Shown: positions 46,257 to 54,869, counted from the stretch's first letter. The stretch is DNA of 64,000 bases from Oliverpabstia intestinalis (GCF_009696065.1 NZ_VUMS01000011.1:1-64000), one strand, 5' to 3'. A program made the numbers and translations. The notes: a model not told the origin generated them from the sequence alone.

Positions 46257-47963
46257 TTAGATTTTCAAACCGCGATATCGGTTGATACACGCGTAGACTT
46301 CCTGGATTCGTGGCATGGCAAGGTTCGGAGCAAGCCGACCGCCCTCGGAGAGAATCTCGAGTCCTCTGTCGGATAATTCTGTATCAAGTCGATCTATGAT
46401 CTGCTGCAGTGTGTCTTTCCCATTAAAAAGCCGACGTTCCGCATAGCAGAGAATAGCTGAAAGTGCCTGGATCTGTTCCTGATCAGCCAGCTGTTCGAGA
46501 CAGCGCAGATCGATGGTATCGTGATTGACGGAGATACTGTCCATACCGAGTACCTTCATCTTCAGACGGCGATCCGGACGGAAAGCGGGATCAGGCTGAA
46601 TCACACGGCGATAGTCTGCAACAGCACCTGCAGGAGCGGAGGGCTGAATAGAAGGGAAAGCTTCCGCTTCTTTTTTGGCAAATGCTGTGATATCCACCGG
46701 TTTGTAATGATCCATCTGTAAAATCGTATCTGCCACATGAAAATAAGATCCCGAACTACCGGCAACCAGAATCGAGGAGATTCCCTGTGTATCACTCAAC
46801 CATTGCACACGCTCAATGAATGGTGTGATCGGTTCCTGATTGCGGTTGACTACCCGTTGCATCAGTTCATCGCGAATCATAAAGTTTGTGGCACTGGTAT
46901 CCTCATCAATCAGAAGCAGGTGACTTCCCGTTTCCAGTGCTTCGATGACATTAGCGGCCTGAGAAGTACTCCCACTGGCATCTTCCGAATAAAAGGAATG
47001 GGTATCCTTGTGGTTCGGCAGATCATTGATAAAGAAAGAAATGTCTGTGTGTTTGATGCTTCGACCGTCCTCGGCACGGATCTTTACTGCGTCATCTCTG
47101 GTGATCACATATTCTCTTCCGTCTCCCGCAATATGGTTATAGACACCCAGTTCGAGCGCTTCAAGCAGAGTGGATTTGCCGTGATAACCGCCACCTACGA
47201 TCAGCGTGATACCACACGGGATCCCCATACCGGTCAGCGGACCGTGGTTTGGAAGATGCAGTGTGACTGCCATGGAATCCGGTGAGACAAAGGAAATTCC
47301 GTTTTTCATCGGAAGAGGAGACACGCCGGATTCCCGCGGAAGAACAGCACCGTTTGCGACAAAAGCGGTAAGATTTCGTGCAGCCAGTTCTTTTCGAATA
47401 AAGGTCTGATCTTCGGCAAGTGCCCGCACCTGTTCCAGCTTCCGAGCATCCAGATTCCGGTAAAAAAGAGAAGCTTTCACACAGACCGGAAGAAAATCAA
47501 AGAGAATCTTGATCAGTTCACCGGAATTGACCGTACGTCCGTTTGCAGGAAAACCGACCTCCAGACGAAGAGTCAGATCACCGTTTTTTGCATCCATCGT
47601 GCAGGCGGAACGCTCCAGGATTTCCTGTCCGGGTTTTGAGATGGAGATCAGACCGCTTTTTCCGGAACCTTTGGCGCGAAAACTGTATTTTTCAATGTGC
47701 GCAGCAAATCCACGGATCAGCTGATCCTGAAGCGCGATCCGCATCTCGCGTGTCGCATACAGAGTCTCCGGGAAACCTGCCTGAGCACCTTTGATATGAA
47801 GGCTGAGCTTCGACGGTGCGGCAAAGGGATCGCCCTGTACATGGTCGATAGAGAGTACATAGCCCGGAAAACGGTAACTGCCCTTTGTGTCTTTATACGC
47901 CGGATAACTTTTACGGTTGATCCGGAAAAGAAGATCTTTTAGATCCTGAGAAGTATTAATCAT
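46257..47963 (-). CDS. ABC-class predicted ATPase (COG3044)
   Basis: 568 residues. The start at 47963 is chosen because AGAAAGGA lies eight bases upstream; an ATG at 47972 overlaps that site. Walker A is G-G-G-Y-H-G-K-S-T (about 250-260), Walker B L-L-L-I-D-E-D-T-S, with a long N-terminal domain. This single-protein ABC_ATPase family (PF09818) is not a transporter; its trypanosome relative works in RNA editing, suggesting a nucleic-acid role, but no bacterial function is known to me. Confidence 0.9.
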   Translation of the reverse strand: MINTSQDLKDLLFRINRKSYPAYKDTKGSYRFPGYVLSIDHVQGDPFAAPSKLSLHIKGAQAGFPETLYATREMRIALQDQLIRGFAAHIEKYSFRAKGSGKSGLISISKPGQEILERSACTMDAKNGDLTLRLEVGFPANGRTVNSGELIKILFDFLPVCVKASLFYRNLDARKLEQVRALAEDQTFIRKELAARNLTAFVANGAVLPRESGVSPLPMKNGISFVSPDSMAVTLHLPNHGPLTGMGIPCGITLIVGGGYHGKSTLLEALELGVYNHIAGDGREYVITRDDAVKIRAEDGRSIKHTDISFFINDLPNHKDTHSFYSEDASGSTSQAANVIEALETGSHLLLIDEDTSATNFMIRDELMQRVVNRNQEPITPFIERVQWLSDTQGISSILVAGSSGSYFHVADTILQMDHYKPVDITAFAKKEAEAFPSIQPSAPAGAVADYRRVIQPDPAFRPDRRLKMKVLGMDSISVNHDTIDLRCLEQLADQEQIQALSAILCYAERRLFNGKDTLQQIIDRLDTELSDRGLEILSEGGRLAPNLAMPRIQEVYACINRYRGLKI

Positions 47964-48049
47964 GGTATTCATCCTTTCTGGAAAATTCCTTTGATACCGG
48001 ATTGTTCCGTACGTCGTACTCTTTTAACCCCGGTATCATTCCATAAAAC

Positions 48050-48078
48050 AGTATAACAATATTGTAAAATACAGACAA
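48050..48078 (-). promoter_or_regulatory. Promoter of the ABC-class ATPase gene
   Basis: On the minus strand: TTGTCT (48073-48078), 17-bp spacer, TATACT (48050-48055) with an extended TG. Confidence 0.7.
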
Positions 48079-48093
48079 GCAGGAAGAAGGACT

Positions 48094-48121
48094 TTTGTTT
48101 ACGGGATTTTGCAGTTATAAT
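48094..48121 (+). promoter_or_regulatory. Candidate promoter of the CYTH gene
   Basis: A consensus TATAAT at 48116-48121 with a weak TTTTGT-like -35 around 48093-48098, divergent from the ATPase promoter. Confidence 0.5.
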
Positions 48122-48164
48122 AAAGAACAGAAAACGTTCAAAAATGAGCAGAAGGAGAAATGGG

Positions 48165-48611
48165 ATGGAGATCGAAAGAAAATATCTGATCAAAAAACTG
48201 CCGGAAGATCTGGCACAATATCCGCATATGGAGATGGAACAGGCATACCTTTGCACGGAACCGGTGGTGAGGGTGAGAAAAGAAGGAGAGGATTATGTGC
48301 TGACCTACAAGTCCAAAGGACTGATGGTGCGGGAAGAATATAATCTGCCACTGACAAAAGAGTCTTATGAACATCTGCTGGAAAAAGCGGACGGAACGGT
48401 GATCACAAAAACCCGTTATCGCATCCCGGAGAAGAACGGACTGACAATTGAACTGGATGTTTTTCACGGAAGATATGGAGGACTGCTTCTTGCAGAAGTG
48501 GAGTTTGCAACCGAGGAGGAGGCAAACAGCTACTGTCCACCGGAGTGGTTCGGAGAGGACGTTACGATGTCCAGTGCGTACCATAACAGCACGCTGAGTC
48601 AGAAAAAATAA
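48165..48611 (+). CDS. CYTH-domain phosphatase-like protein
   Basis: 148 residues. The N-terminal M-E-I-E-R-K-Y-L is the E-x-E-x-K signature of the CYTH (triphosphate tunnel) fold. Later strands carry V-V-R-V-R and T-K-T-R-Y-R. Such enzymes hydrolyse inorganic triphosphate or related compounds. The start at 48165 has GAAGGAG seven bases before it; two earlier ATGs overlap or precede that site. Confidence 0.88.
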   Translation: MEIERKYLIKKLPEDLAQYPHMEMEQAYLCTEPVVRVRKEGEDYVLTYKSKGLMVREEYNLPLTKESYEHLLEKADGTVITKTRYRIPEKNGLTIELDVFHGRYGGLLLAEVEFATEEEANSYCPPEWFGEDVTMSSAYHNSTLSQKK

Positions 48612-48622
48612 AGAACAGAACG

Positions 48623-48688
48623 AAAAAGAGACTATTTTGTGATGCTTTCAAGGGGATACCTCAGTTTTCACAAAACAGTCTCTTTTTT
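48623..48688 (+). terminator. Terminator after CYTH gene
   Basis: AAAAAGAGACTATTTTGTGA (48623-48642) pairs with the arm at 48668-48688 with one bulge and ends in TTTTTT; the A run makes it usable for the opposing XRE gene too. Confidence 0.88.
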
Positions 48689-48693
48689 ACAAG

Positions 48694-48716
48694 AGCAACG
48701 GGTCAAAGTCTGTGCT
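48694..48716 (+). repeat. Family D short repeat
   Basis: 23 bases identical at 21 positions to 53058-53080; both follow a terminator closely. Confidence 0.6.
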
Positions 48717-48747
48717 TTTACAAAAACGTATCGACTATCGCGATTCG

Positions 48748-48984
48748 TCAGGTATCACGAAAATCAAACAGATCTTTCACCGGAACTTCCAGAACATCTG
48801 CAATATCAAAAAGTTTATTCAGAGAAATTGATGTTTTTCCATTTGGTGCCTCAATATTGCTGATATGTGTACGGCTGAGGTTTGTTGCCTCTGCCAGTTC
48901 TGCCTGTGTAAGTCCACGAAGTTTGCGATAATAAGCAATGGTCAGACCGAGAAGCCGAAACTCATTGATGCGTTTATAGTCCAT
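48748..48984 (-). CDS. XRE-family transcriptional regulator
   Basis: 78 residues, one Cro/CI-type helix-turn-helix: L-T-Q-A-E-L-A-E-A-T-N-L-S-R-T-H-I-S-N-I-E. The ATG at 48984 follows AAAGGAA; an ATG eight codons earlier has no site. No ligand or dimerisation domain. Targets unknown; a lone regulator between a CYTH gene and a small conserved gene. Confidence 0.88.
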   Translation of the reverse strand: MDYKRINEFRLLGLTIAYYRKLRGLTQAELAEATNLSRTHISNIEAPNGKTSISLNKLFDIADVLEVPVKDLFDFRDT

Positions 48985-49159
48985 ATCCCTGTTCCTTTCT
49001 CCATACAAACAGACGTATCGCCTGTGTTTTTCTTAGCGTACAGCAGAATATATCGAAAAGAAACAATGTGAGAATTTGCAAATATAAAGTAAAATATTGC
49101 AAAATAGAGGAGAAATTTTAAAAATGCAAGAAAAGGACAGGCAGGTACACAGTTTCAGA

Positions 49160-49348
49160 CTATTTTTCTTCTGTATCAGGAGAAGAGTTCATTCTGGGAG
49201 GACGGTAATGATAGACATCCTCATAAGATTCGAGTTCTGCTTCACTGACCGGCGCGGACGGAATCAGTCCGGTGCAGTCATGCGTGGATGCCGCATTGGA
49301 CAGATAATCATAGGAATCGATCAGTTTCTGGTTTTCTTTCTCTTTCAT
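49160..49348 (-). CDS. Small conserved hypothetical protein
   Basis: 62 residues. The ATG at 49348 is preceded by GGAGG. It includes D-Y-L-S-N-A-A-S-T-H-D-C-T-G-L-I-P and ends in an acidic Pro/Ser tail. Small proteins with a C-T-G-L-I-P block occur across Lachnospiraceae. No signal, membrane segment or known domain. Function unknown. Confidence 0.65.
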   Translation of the reverse strand: MKEKENQKLIDSYDYLSNAASTHDCTGLIPSAPVSEAELESYEDVYHYRPPRMNSSPDTEEK

Positions 49349-49433
49349 GGGCAGTGACCTCCGCAAAGGTAATTATAGGATTAAAATATGCGAAAAAATA
49401 TTTTTTATACAGAAGGGAAAGATCTGGTGGGAT

Positions 49434-49459
49434 AAAAGCCTTTTTAAGACACGCTCTAG
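49434..49459 (+). repeat. Family A MITE-like element, partial right end
   Basis: AAAAGCC followed by TTTTTAAGACACGCTCTAG matches 51414-51439 at 25 of 26 positions. The left half is absent. Its terminal TA is shared with the next element. Confidence 0.8.
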
Positions 49460-49620
49460 TACAGCGTTTTCAAAATAACTACACCATACTCTTGTTTACG
49501 AATCCGATTGCACAGGTCTAAAAGCCTCAGCGTAGCCCGCTACGCCTACGTTTTTAAACCTGCACACTCGAATCCGTATCCCGCGTGTATGGTATAGTTA
49601 TTTATGAAACGCTGTACTAG
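49456..49620. repeat. Family B MITE-like element, full copy
   Basis: 165 bp with 34-bp terminal inverted repeats (49456-49489 and 49587-49620) matching at 30 positions, ends CTAGTACAGCGTTT. The interior pairs further (CAGGTCTAAAA with TTTAAACCTG) around CGTAGCCCGCTACGCC (49531-49546). It fills most of the gap between the small protein gene and the MATE gene. Confidence 0.85.
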
Positions 49621-49626
49621 AATATA

Positions 49627-49676
49627 AAAAGAGAAGAACATTTCAGAGAATCGTTCCCTAAATATTCTTCTCTTTT
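49627..49676 (-). terminator. Terminator of the MATE gene
   Basis: AAAAGAGAAGAA (49627-49638) pairs with TTCTTCTCTTTT (49665-49676), five bases after the minus-strand stop codon, with a U-rich end on that strand. Confidence 0.85.
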
Positions 49677-49681
49677 CTACA

Positions 49682-51112
49682 TTATTTTACAGACGCTGCA
49701 GATTTCTGCTTTATTTTAATTCCATGTTTCTGACGGAAAGCATCAATCGTAGCAAGTCCCGGTCCGGATACCGGGCGGATCCATTTGCCGGAATAAAGAT
49801 GATGCTGCATCAGAGTATACCGGATCGGTTCGTCAATATAGCAGAAGGCAAAAACGAGAAGGAACGGCGCATGAAAATAAAAGTTCGAGAGGTATACGAA
49901 AGGCAGAACCATCAGATACATAAACGTAATCTCAAGAATCGATCCAAATGCCGCATCGCCGGCGGAACGGTAGGTATCATTCTGCGTCCAGTTTCCCATA
50001 CGGATGATCGCTGCCATACTATAGATGATCAGCATACCGGTACCGATCCGATAGGATTCACCGGAAAGCCCCAGTGTATGTAACAGTGGGTTGTGGATCA
50101 GTAACAGGGTAAGACAGGCAACTGCGATGATGCCGCTGCACAGATAGACCAGACGCTTTGCTCTCTGATAAGCGACTTCGTGATTACCTGCGCCAACCTC
50201 TTTTCCGACGAGAACGGAGGCAGCATTGGAAAATCCGCTGAAAAAGGCGATAATCAGTCCTTCCAGGGTACGGAAGACGGCGACAGCAGCGATAGCCTGC
50301 TCGCTCTGACGACCGAGAACTATATTGATCAGCATATTTCCGACACCGATAAATACTTCATTACAGATGATCGGGAAACATTTTTCCAGGTACTGTTTTA
50401 CATAGACTTTACTCCAGCGAAAATGTCTGGAAAACTCCAGGACATACGGGATTCTCTTATACAGAATGCAGATGACCAGAATCAGGACATTTACGATACC
50501 CGCCATAACAGTTCCGACGGCAGCTCCTGCTGCACCCATTTTCGGAAGACCAAACTTTCCGAAAATGAACAGGTAGTTGAAGAAACAGTTAGCGACAACG
50601 GAAGCGATACCGCCGTAGAGCGGAATCTTCACCTGTTCGATGGAACGGAGCAGAGCACTGGCAGCCATTGCGATGACCTGAAGCGGATAGGCAAATCCGA
50701 CGATACGCAGATACGAAATCCCGATTTTCTGGATCTCCGGCTTGTCCGTGTACACACCCATGACAAATTCCGGTGCGAAGATGGCAAGACAGGCGAAAAG
50801 AACACCTACCGTCATCATGAAAAGCAGTGTCATTCCATAGGAACGGGTGATGCCGTCATGATCCCTGGCTCCCCAGTACTGAGAGAAAAACAGCATACCG
50901 CCGCCGACAAATCCCCAGTACCCTGCAAACATCAGGCTGGAAAACTGTGCACACAGACCAACGGCTCCCACAGCCTTTTCACCGATCGAAGCAAGCATGA
51001 TCGTATCCACCATACTGCCTGTTGTGGTAAGCAGGTTCTGAAGTGCTACCGGTACTGCGATGATCGCAATGTGCTTCAGAAAGTAGCCCCAGTCAAAGTT
51101 TTTGTGATTCAT
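49682..51112 (-). CDS. MATE-family efflux transporter
   Basis: 476 residues, about twelve membrane helices in two similar halves (for example G-S-M-V-D-T-I-M-L-A in the first). The MATE family exports cationic drugs or metabolites with sodium or protons. TTGGAGG precedes the ATG at 51112. A palindrome over its -10 suggests a local regulator, but no regulator gene is adjacent. Substrate unknown. Confidence 0.92.
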   Translation of the reverse strand: MNHKNFDWGYFLKHIAIIAVPVALQNLLTTTGSMVDTIMLASIGEKAVGAVGLCAQFSSLMFAGYWGFVGGGMLFFSQYWGARDHDGITRSYGMTLLFMMTVGVLFACLAIFAPEFVMGVYTDKPEIQKIGISYLRIVGFAYPLQVIAMAASALLRSIEQVKIPLYGGIASVVANCFFNYLFIFGKFGLPKMGAAGAAVGTVMAGIVNVLILVICILYKRIPYVLEFSRHFRWSKVYVKQYLEKCFPIICNEVFIGVGNMLINIVLGRQSEQAIAAVAVFRTLEGLIIAFFSGFSNAASVLVGKEVGAGNHEVAYQRAKRLVYLCSGIIAVACLTLLLIHNPLLHTLGLSGESYRIGTGMLIIYSMAAIIRMGNWTQNDTYRSAGDAAFGSILEITFMYLMVLPFVYLSNFYFHAPFLLVFAFCYIDEPIRYTLMQHHLYSGKWIRPVSGPGLATIDAFRQKHGIKIKQKSAASVK

Positions 51113-51133
51113 TTGTAAAAACCTCCAATAACA

Positions 51134-51173
51134 TATAATGTAGCATTATACTCCCAGTGTAACAGTTTTTGAA
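51134..51173 (-). promoter_or_regulatory. MATE promoter with overlapping palindrome
   Basis: On the minus strand: -10 TATAAT (51145-51150), weak -35 TTCAAA (51168-51173), spacer 17. A perfect palindrome TATAATG-TAG-CATTATA (51134-51150) covers the -10. Confidence 0.6.
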
Positions 51174-51274
51174 ACGGAAGTCATTAAAAGAAGTCAGAAA
51201 AACAGCACAAAAAAATCCTAACGTTTTCATGATTTTGTACAGGAAAACAGCTGTCAGGAAATGCCCTGTCCTGT

Positions 51275-51438
51275 TAGAGCGTGTCTGAAAAATCATTTCC
51301 GCAATCTGCAAGCCCCACTTTGCGGTATATTTTACCCTCATTCGGTTGCCGTAGCCCGCTACGCCGCCCTCATTCGGATAAACTCTCCCACAAACTGGAA
51401 CTTGCAGCTCACGAAAAGCCTTTTTCAGACACGCTCTA
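51275..51438. repeat. Family A MITE-like element, full copy
   Basis: 164 bp with perfect 18-bp terminal inverted repeats TAGAGCGTGTCTGAAAAA. The outermost TA may be a target-site duplication. The interior has CGTAGCCCGCTACGCC (51350-51365) between two copies of CCCTCATTCGG (51335-51345 and 51367-51377). No coding capacity. Confidence 0.88.
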
Positions 51439-51457
51439 GCCCGGATGAACCTGAAGA

Positions 51458-51516
51458 GTTACTGTTCACTGGTAATATTCCGCGAGGCGTGTTGCTGGCA
51501 CGGAATGAACCGTAAT
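51458..51516. repeat. Family C MITE-like element, short copy
   Basis: GTTACTGTTCA (51458-51468) with TGAACCGTAAT (51506-51516), imperfect inverted repeat. The interior GCGTGTTGCTGGCACGGA closely matches the copy at 55254. Confidence 0.7.
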
Positions 51517-51553
51517 CCTGAATATGATGAATCCTGCAACTACAAAATGCAAA

Positions 51554-51582
51554 TTGTCAACAATTCCATTATCTGGTATAAT
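51554..51582 (+). promoter_or_regulatory. Promoter of the dipeptidase gene
   Basis: TTGTCA (51554-51559), 17-bp spacer, TATAAT (51577-51582), 34 bp before the start codon. Confidence 0.82.
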
Positions 51583-51616
51583 GAGCATATTAAATGAAAA
51601 TTTGGAGGAAAGATTA

Positions 51617-52975
51617 ATGAGTATAAAAGAAGAAATCCATGATTTGACAGACGAGATGCTGACGAACCTGGGAAGACTGGTTGCCATTGATTCTCAGCTT
51701 GGTACACCGGCAGAGGGAATGCCTTTTGGAGAAGGACCTGCAAAAGCACTGAAAGTAGGACTGAAAATCGCGGAAGAACTGGGATTTAAGACCGTGAATC
51801 TGGATAACTACTGCGGATATGCAGAGATGGGTGAGGGGGACGAGATCGTTGGTATCGCCGGTCATCTGGATATCGTGCCGGCAGGCGGTGACTGGACACA
51901 TGATCCATTCACCCTGACACGTGACGGTGACTATGTGTACGGCCGCGGAACCACCGATGATAAAGGACCGATTCTTGAAGCTCTGTATGCGATGAAACTG
52001 CTGCGTGATTCCGGTGTGAAATTAAACAAACGTGTCCGCCTGATCATGGGATGTAACGAGGAAAACGGTTCCAAATGTATGGAACACTATAATGAGGTTG
52101 CAGAAGAATTGTCCTGCGGTTTTACACCGGATGCAAGCTATCCATGTATTCACGGAGAAAAAGGCGGCGTGCATATGATGGCCTATTCCAAAAACACAAA
52201 GATCATCTCCATGAACGGAGGATTTGTGGTCAATGCGGTCTGCGACTCCTGTAATACCGTGATCCCTGCAGAAGCGGGACTGAAAGAAAGACTGGAAACA
52301 GCACTTTCCGAGACAAAACTGCAGGAATATAAAGTGACCGAAGAAAAGGGAACTCTGAACATCTATGCCAAAGGTGTTCCGGCACATGCAAGTACACCGA
52401 CACTGGGTGTCAATGCAGCAGGGGTTACCTTCGAATGCCTGGAAAAAGCAGGATTTGAAGATGATTTTGTTACCTTCTATAATACCCATCTGGGAACTTC
52501 CTGCGATGGTGCAGGAATCGGACTGAAGTTTGCCGATGCTTACGGAGATCTTACTTTCTGTAACGGTATCGTAAAGACTGAGGACGGTGTAATCTCCTGT
52601 ACGATCGATATCCGTGTTCCGGTTACTTTGAAAGAAGAGGAGCTTCGCAGCATGTGTGAAGGAAAACTGGAAGACGAAAATGGCCGTATTGAGATCCGGA
52701 GCGTAGGGAAATCCCTGTTCTTCCCGGCAGATTCATCGCTGGTGACTGCTTTATACAAAGCCTATGTCGATGTAACCGGAGATACCGAGAACAAACCGAT
52801 GGTAATCGGCGGTGGAACATACGCAAAATCCCTGAAAAATATCATCGCCTTCGGTCCGGAGATGCCGGGCATCGATTATCGGATCCACAGCGCGGATGAG
52901 TATATTCTGGTGTCAGGCATGGAAGAGTCTGTGCTGATTTATATGGAAGCAATCAAAAATCTGCTGGCTATCTGA
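51617..52975 (+). CDS. M20-family dipeptidase (PepV/Sapep-like)
   Basis: 452 residues. Zinc peptidase with G-H-L-D-I-V-P-A-G, then G-R-G-T-T-D-D-K-G-P, E-E-N-G-S and a late lid/catalytic segment with G-G-G-T-Y-A-K. PepV-type enzymes cleave dipeptides with broad specificity. The ATG at 51617 follows GGAGGAAAG; the open frame upstream crosses the promoter and is rejected. Confidence 0.92.
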   Translation: MSIKEEIHDLTDEMLTNLGRLVAIDSQLGTPAEGMPFGEGPAKALKVGLKIAEELGFKTVNLDNYCGYAEMGEGDEIVGIAGHLDIVPAGGDWTHDPFTLTRDGDYVYGRGTTDDKGPILEALYAMKLLRDSGVKLNKRVRLIMGCNEENGSKCMEHYNEVAEELSCGFTPDASYPCIHGEKGGVHMMAYSKNTKIISMNGGFVVNAVCDSCNTVIPAEAGLKERLETALSETKLQEYKVTEEKGTLNIYAKGVPAHASTPTLGVNAAGVTFECLEKAGFEDDFVTFYNTHLGTSCDGAGIGLKFADAYGDLTFCNGIVKTEDGVISCTIDIRVPVTLKEEELRSMCEGKLEDENGRIEIRSVGKSLFFPADSSLVTALYKAYVDVTGDTENKPMVIGGGTYAKSLKNIIAFGPEMPGIDYRIHSADEYILVSGMEESVLIYMEAIKNLLAI

Positions 52976-52987
52976 TGAGAGTCGGAG

Positions 52988-53035
52988 AAAAACTACTGTC
53001 AACATCCGGGGTAGAAGTTGACGGTAGTTTTTCTT
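52988..53035 (+). terminator. Terminator after the dipeptidase gene
   Basis: AAAAACTACTGTCAAC (52988-53003) pairs with GTTGACGGTAGTTTTT (53017-53032), one mismatch, T-rich tail. Confidence 0.9.
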
Positions 53036-53057
53036 TTATGGTATTTGATTTCCGTGT

Positions 53058-53080
53058 GCAACGAGTCAAAGTCTGTGTTT
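53058..53080 (+). repeat. Family D short repeat
   Basis: 23 bases, 21 identical to 48694-48716, again just after a terminator. Confidence 0.6.
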
Positions 53081-53148
53081 ATATGAGAGTTGATCAGTGC
53101 CGGATAACCGGAGATAAATAAAGAGAGCATGCGCAGAAGGAGAAAAAT

Positions 53149-53736
53149 ATGGATGAGAGATTAAAACAACAGCTGGAATTTGTTCTGGAAATTGATAAAG
53201 AAAAGAATATTTTCCGGCAGACCCATCTGTCCGGTCAGGGCAGAAACGAAAACGATGCGGAACACGCATGGCATATGGCGATCATGGCGTATCTGCTGCG
53301 GGAATACTCCAACGAGCCGGTGGATATCGGACGGGTGATGCTGATGTGCCTGATACACGATATCGTGGAGATCGATGCCGGAGATACCTATGCATATGAC
53401 GCAGACGGTCTGAAAACGCAGAAAGCCAGAGAAGATGCAGCAAAAGAGCGGATTTTTTCCCTGCTCCCGGAAGATCAGAAGCAGGAACTGGTTCGGATTT
53501 TCGATGAGTTCGAAGCATTTCAGACGCCGGAGGCGAAATTTGCCCGTGCCATGGATAACCTGCAGCCACTGCTATTAAACGACAGTAACGACGGCGGCGA
53601 CTGGAAAGAACATGAGGTAAATGCTGAAAAAGTGTACGGAAGACAGAGAAAAACAAAACGTGGTTCAGAAAAACTTTTTGAAGTGACAGATCAGATTCTG
53701 AAAGAAAATATTGCAAAAGGGAATTTGCCGGAATAA
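53149..53736 (+). CDS. HD-domain phosphohydrolase (YfbR/HDDC2-like)
   Basis: 195 residues. Metal ligands of the HD fold: the first His in N-D-A-E-H-A-W-H, the doublet in C-L-I-H-D-I-V-E-I-D-A-G-D, and a later Asp in R-A-M-D-N-L-Q-P. Relatives are 5'-deoxynucleotidases or related nucleotide phosphatases. GAAGGAG precedes the ATG. Confidence 0.9.
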   Translation: MDERLKQQLEFVLEIDKEKNIFRQTHLSGQGRNENDAEHAWHMAIMAYLLREYSNEPVDIGRVMLMCLIHDIVEIDAGDTYAYDADGLKTQKAREDAAKERIFSLLPEDQKQELVRIFDEFEAFQTPEAKFARAMDNLQPLLLNDSNDGGDWKEHEVNAEKVYGRQRKTKRGSEKLFEVTDQILKENIAKGNLPE

Positions 53737-53870
53737 TGGTAAATACAGAACACGGAATCTTTTGTCTGATAAAATTGGAGTAGACATAAAGAATATAATT
53801 TATCAAAATTGGCACCTTCCAGCCTGGTTTTCCATAATGTAATATTATGAAACAGACCCAGGAGGTTAGG

Positions 53871-54869
53871 ATGAAACAAGTAAAATTCATAACAGGGCTG
53901 ATGGCTTTTGGGGTGGTCAGTCTGTTTGCCGGATGTGGGGAAAAAGAGAATGAAATGACAAAGGTTACCCTGAATGAGGTGGCACATTCGATCTTTTATG
54001 CCCCACAGTATGTCGCACTGGAAAATGGATATTTTACACAGGAAGGCCTCGATCTCGACCTGGTGACCGGGTACGGGGCGGATAAGACGATGGCAGCGGT
54101 CATTTCCGGGGAGGCGCAGATCGGATTTATGGGAGCGGAAGCATCCGTGTACGCGTATCTTGAAGGCGCCAACGACCCGGTGATAAACTTCGCACAGGGA
54201 ACCCAGCGTGCGGGAAACTTTCTGGTAGCAAGGGAAGAGATGGCGGATTTTCAGTGGAGTGACCTGAAAGGAAAAGAAGTGCTGGGAGGACGAAAAGGCG
54301 GTATGCCGGAGATGGTTTTTGAGTATATCCTGAAAGAGAACGGTCTGGATCCGGCAAAGGATCTTTCAATTGACCAGAGCATTGATTTTGGTTCTACTGC
54401 TGCAGCTTTCTCCGGTGGAAAAGGGGAGTTTACAGTGGAATTTGAACCGGCGGCCACGACACTTGAAAAGAACGGGGATGGCTTTGTGGTTGCTTCGCTT
54501 GGTGTCGATTCCGGTTATGTGCCCTATACTTCTTACAGCGCAAAGAACAGCTACGTCGAAAAACATCCGGAGATCATCCAGGCGTTTACCGACGGTCTGC
54601 AAAAAGGAGTGGACTATGTGAATTCCCACACGGCGGAGGAGATCGCGAAGGTGATTCAGCCACAGTTTAAGGAAAATGATCTGGATACGATAACAAGGAT
54701 CGTGGAACGTTATCAGAGTCAGGATACCTGGAAAGAAAATCTGGTGTTCGAGAAAGAATCCTTTGAACTGTTACAGGATATTCTGGAGAGTGCCGGAGAA
54801 CTGGAAAAGCGGGCAGATTATGAGAAACTGGTGACTACGATATATGCGAAAGAAGCAATGAAAAAATAG
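53871..54869 (+). CDS. NMT1/ThiY-like substrate-binding lipoprotein (orphan)
   Basis: 332 residues. Lipobox L-F-A-G-C near residue 20, then an NMT1/THI5-type binding fold (L-N-E-V-A-H-S-I-F-Y-A-P-Q-Y-V-A-L-E-N-G). Relatives bind thiamine precursors, riboflavin-like compounds, sulfonates or nitrate. AGGAGG precedes the ATG at 53871; an ATG eight codons earlier lacks a site. No permease or ATPase is next to it and no TPP riboswitch is seen in the 130-bp leader, so its partner transporter must lie elsewhere. Confidence 0.85.
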   Translation: MKQVKFITGLMAFGVVSLFAGCGEKENEMTKVTLNEVAHSIFYAPQYVALENGYFTQEGLDLDLVTGYGADKTMAAVISGEAQIGFMGAEASVYAYLEGANDPVINFAQGTQRAGNFLVAREEMADFQWSDLKGKEVLGGRKGGMPEMVFEYILKENGLDPAKDLSIDQSIDFGSTAAAFSGGKGEFTVEFEPAATTLEKNGDGFVVASLGVDSGYVPYTSYSAKNSYVEKHPEIIQAFTDGLQKGVDYVNSHTAEEIAKVIQPQFKENDLDTITRIVERYQSQDTWKENLVFEKESFELLQDILESAGELEKRADYEKLVTTIYAKEAMKK

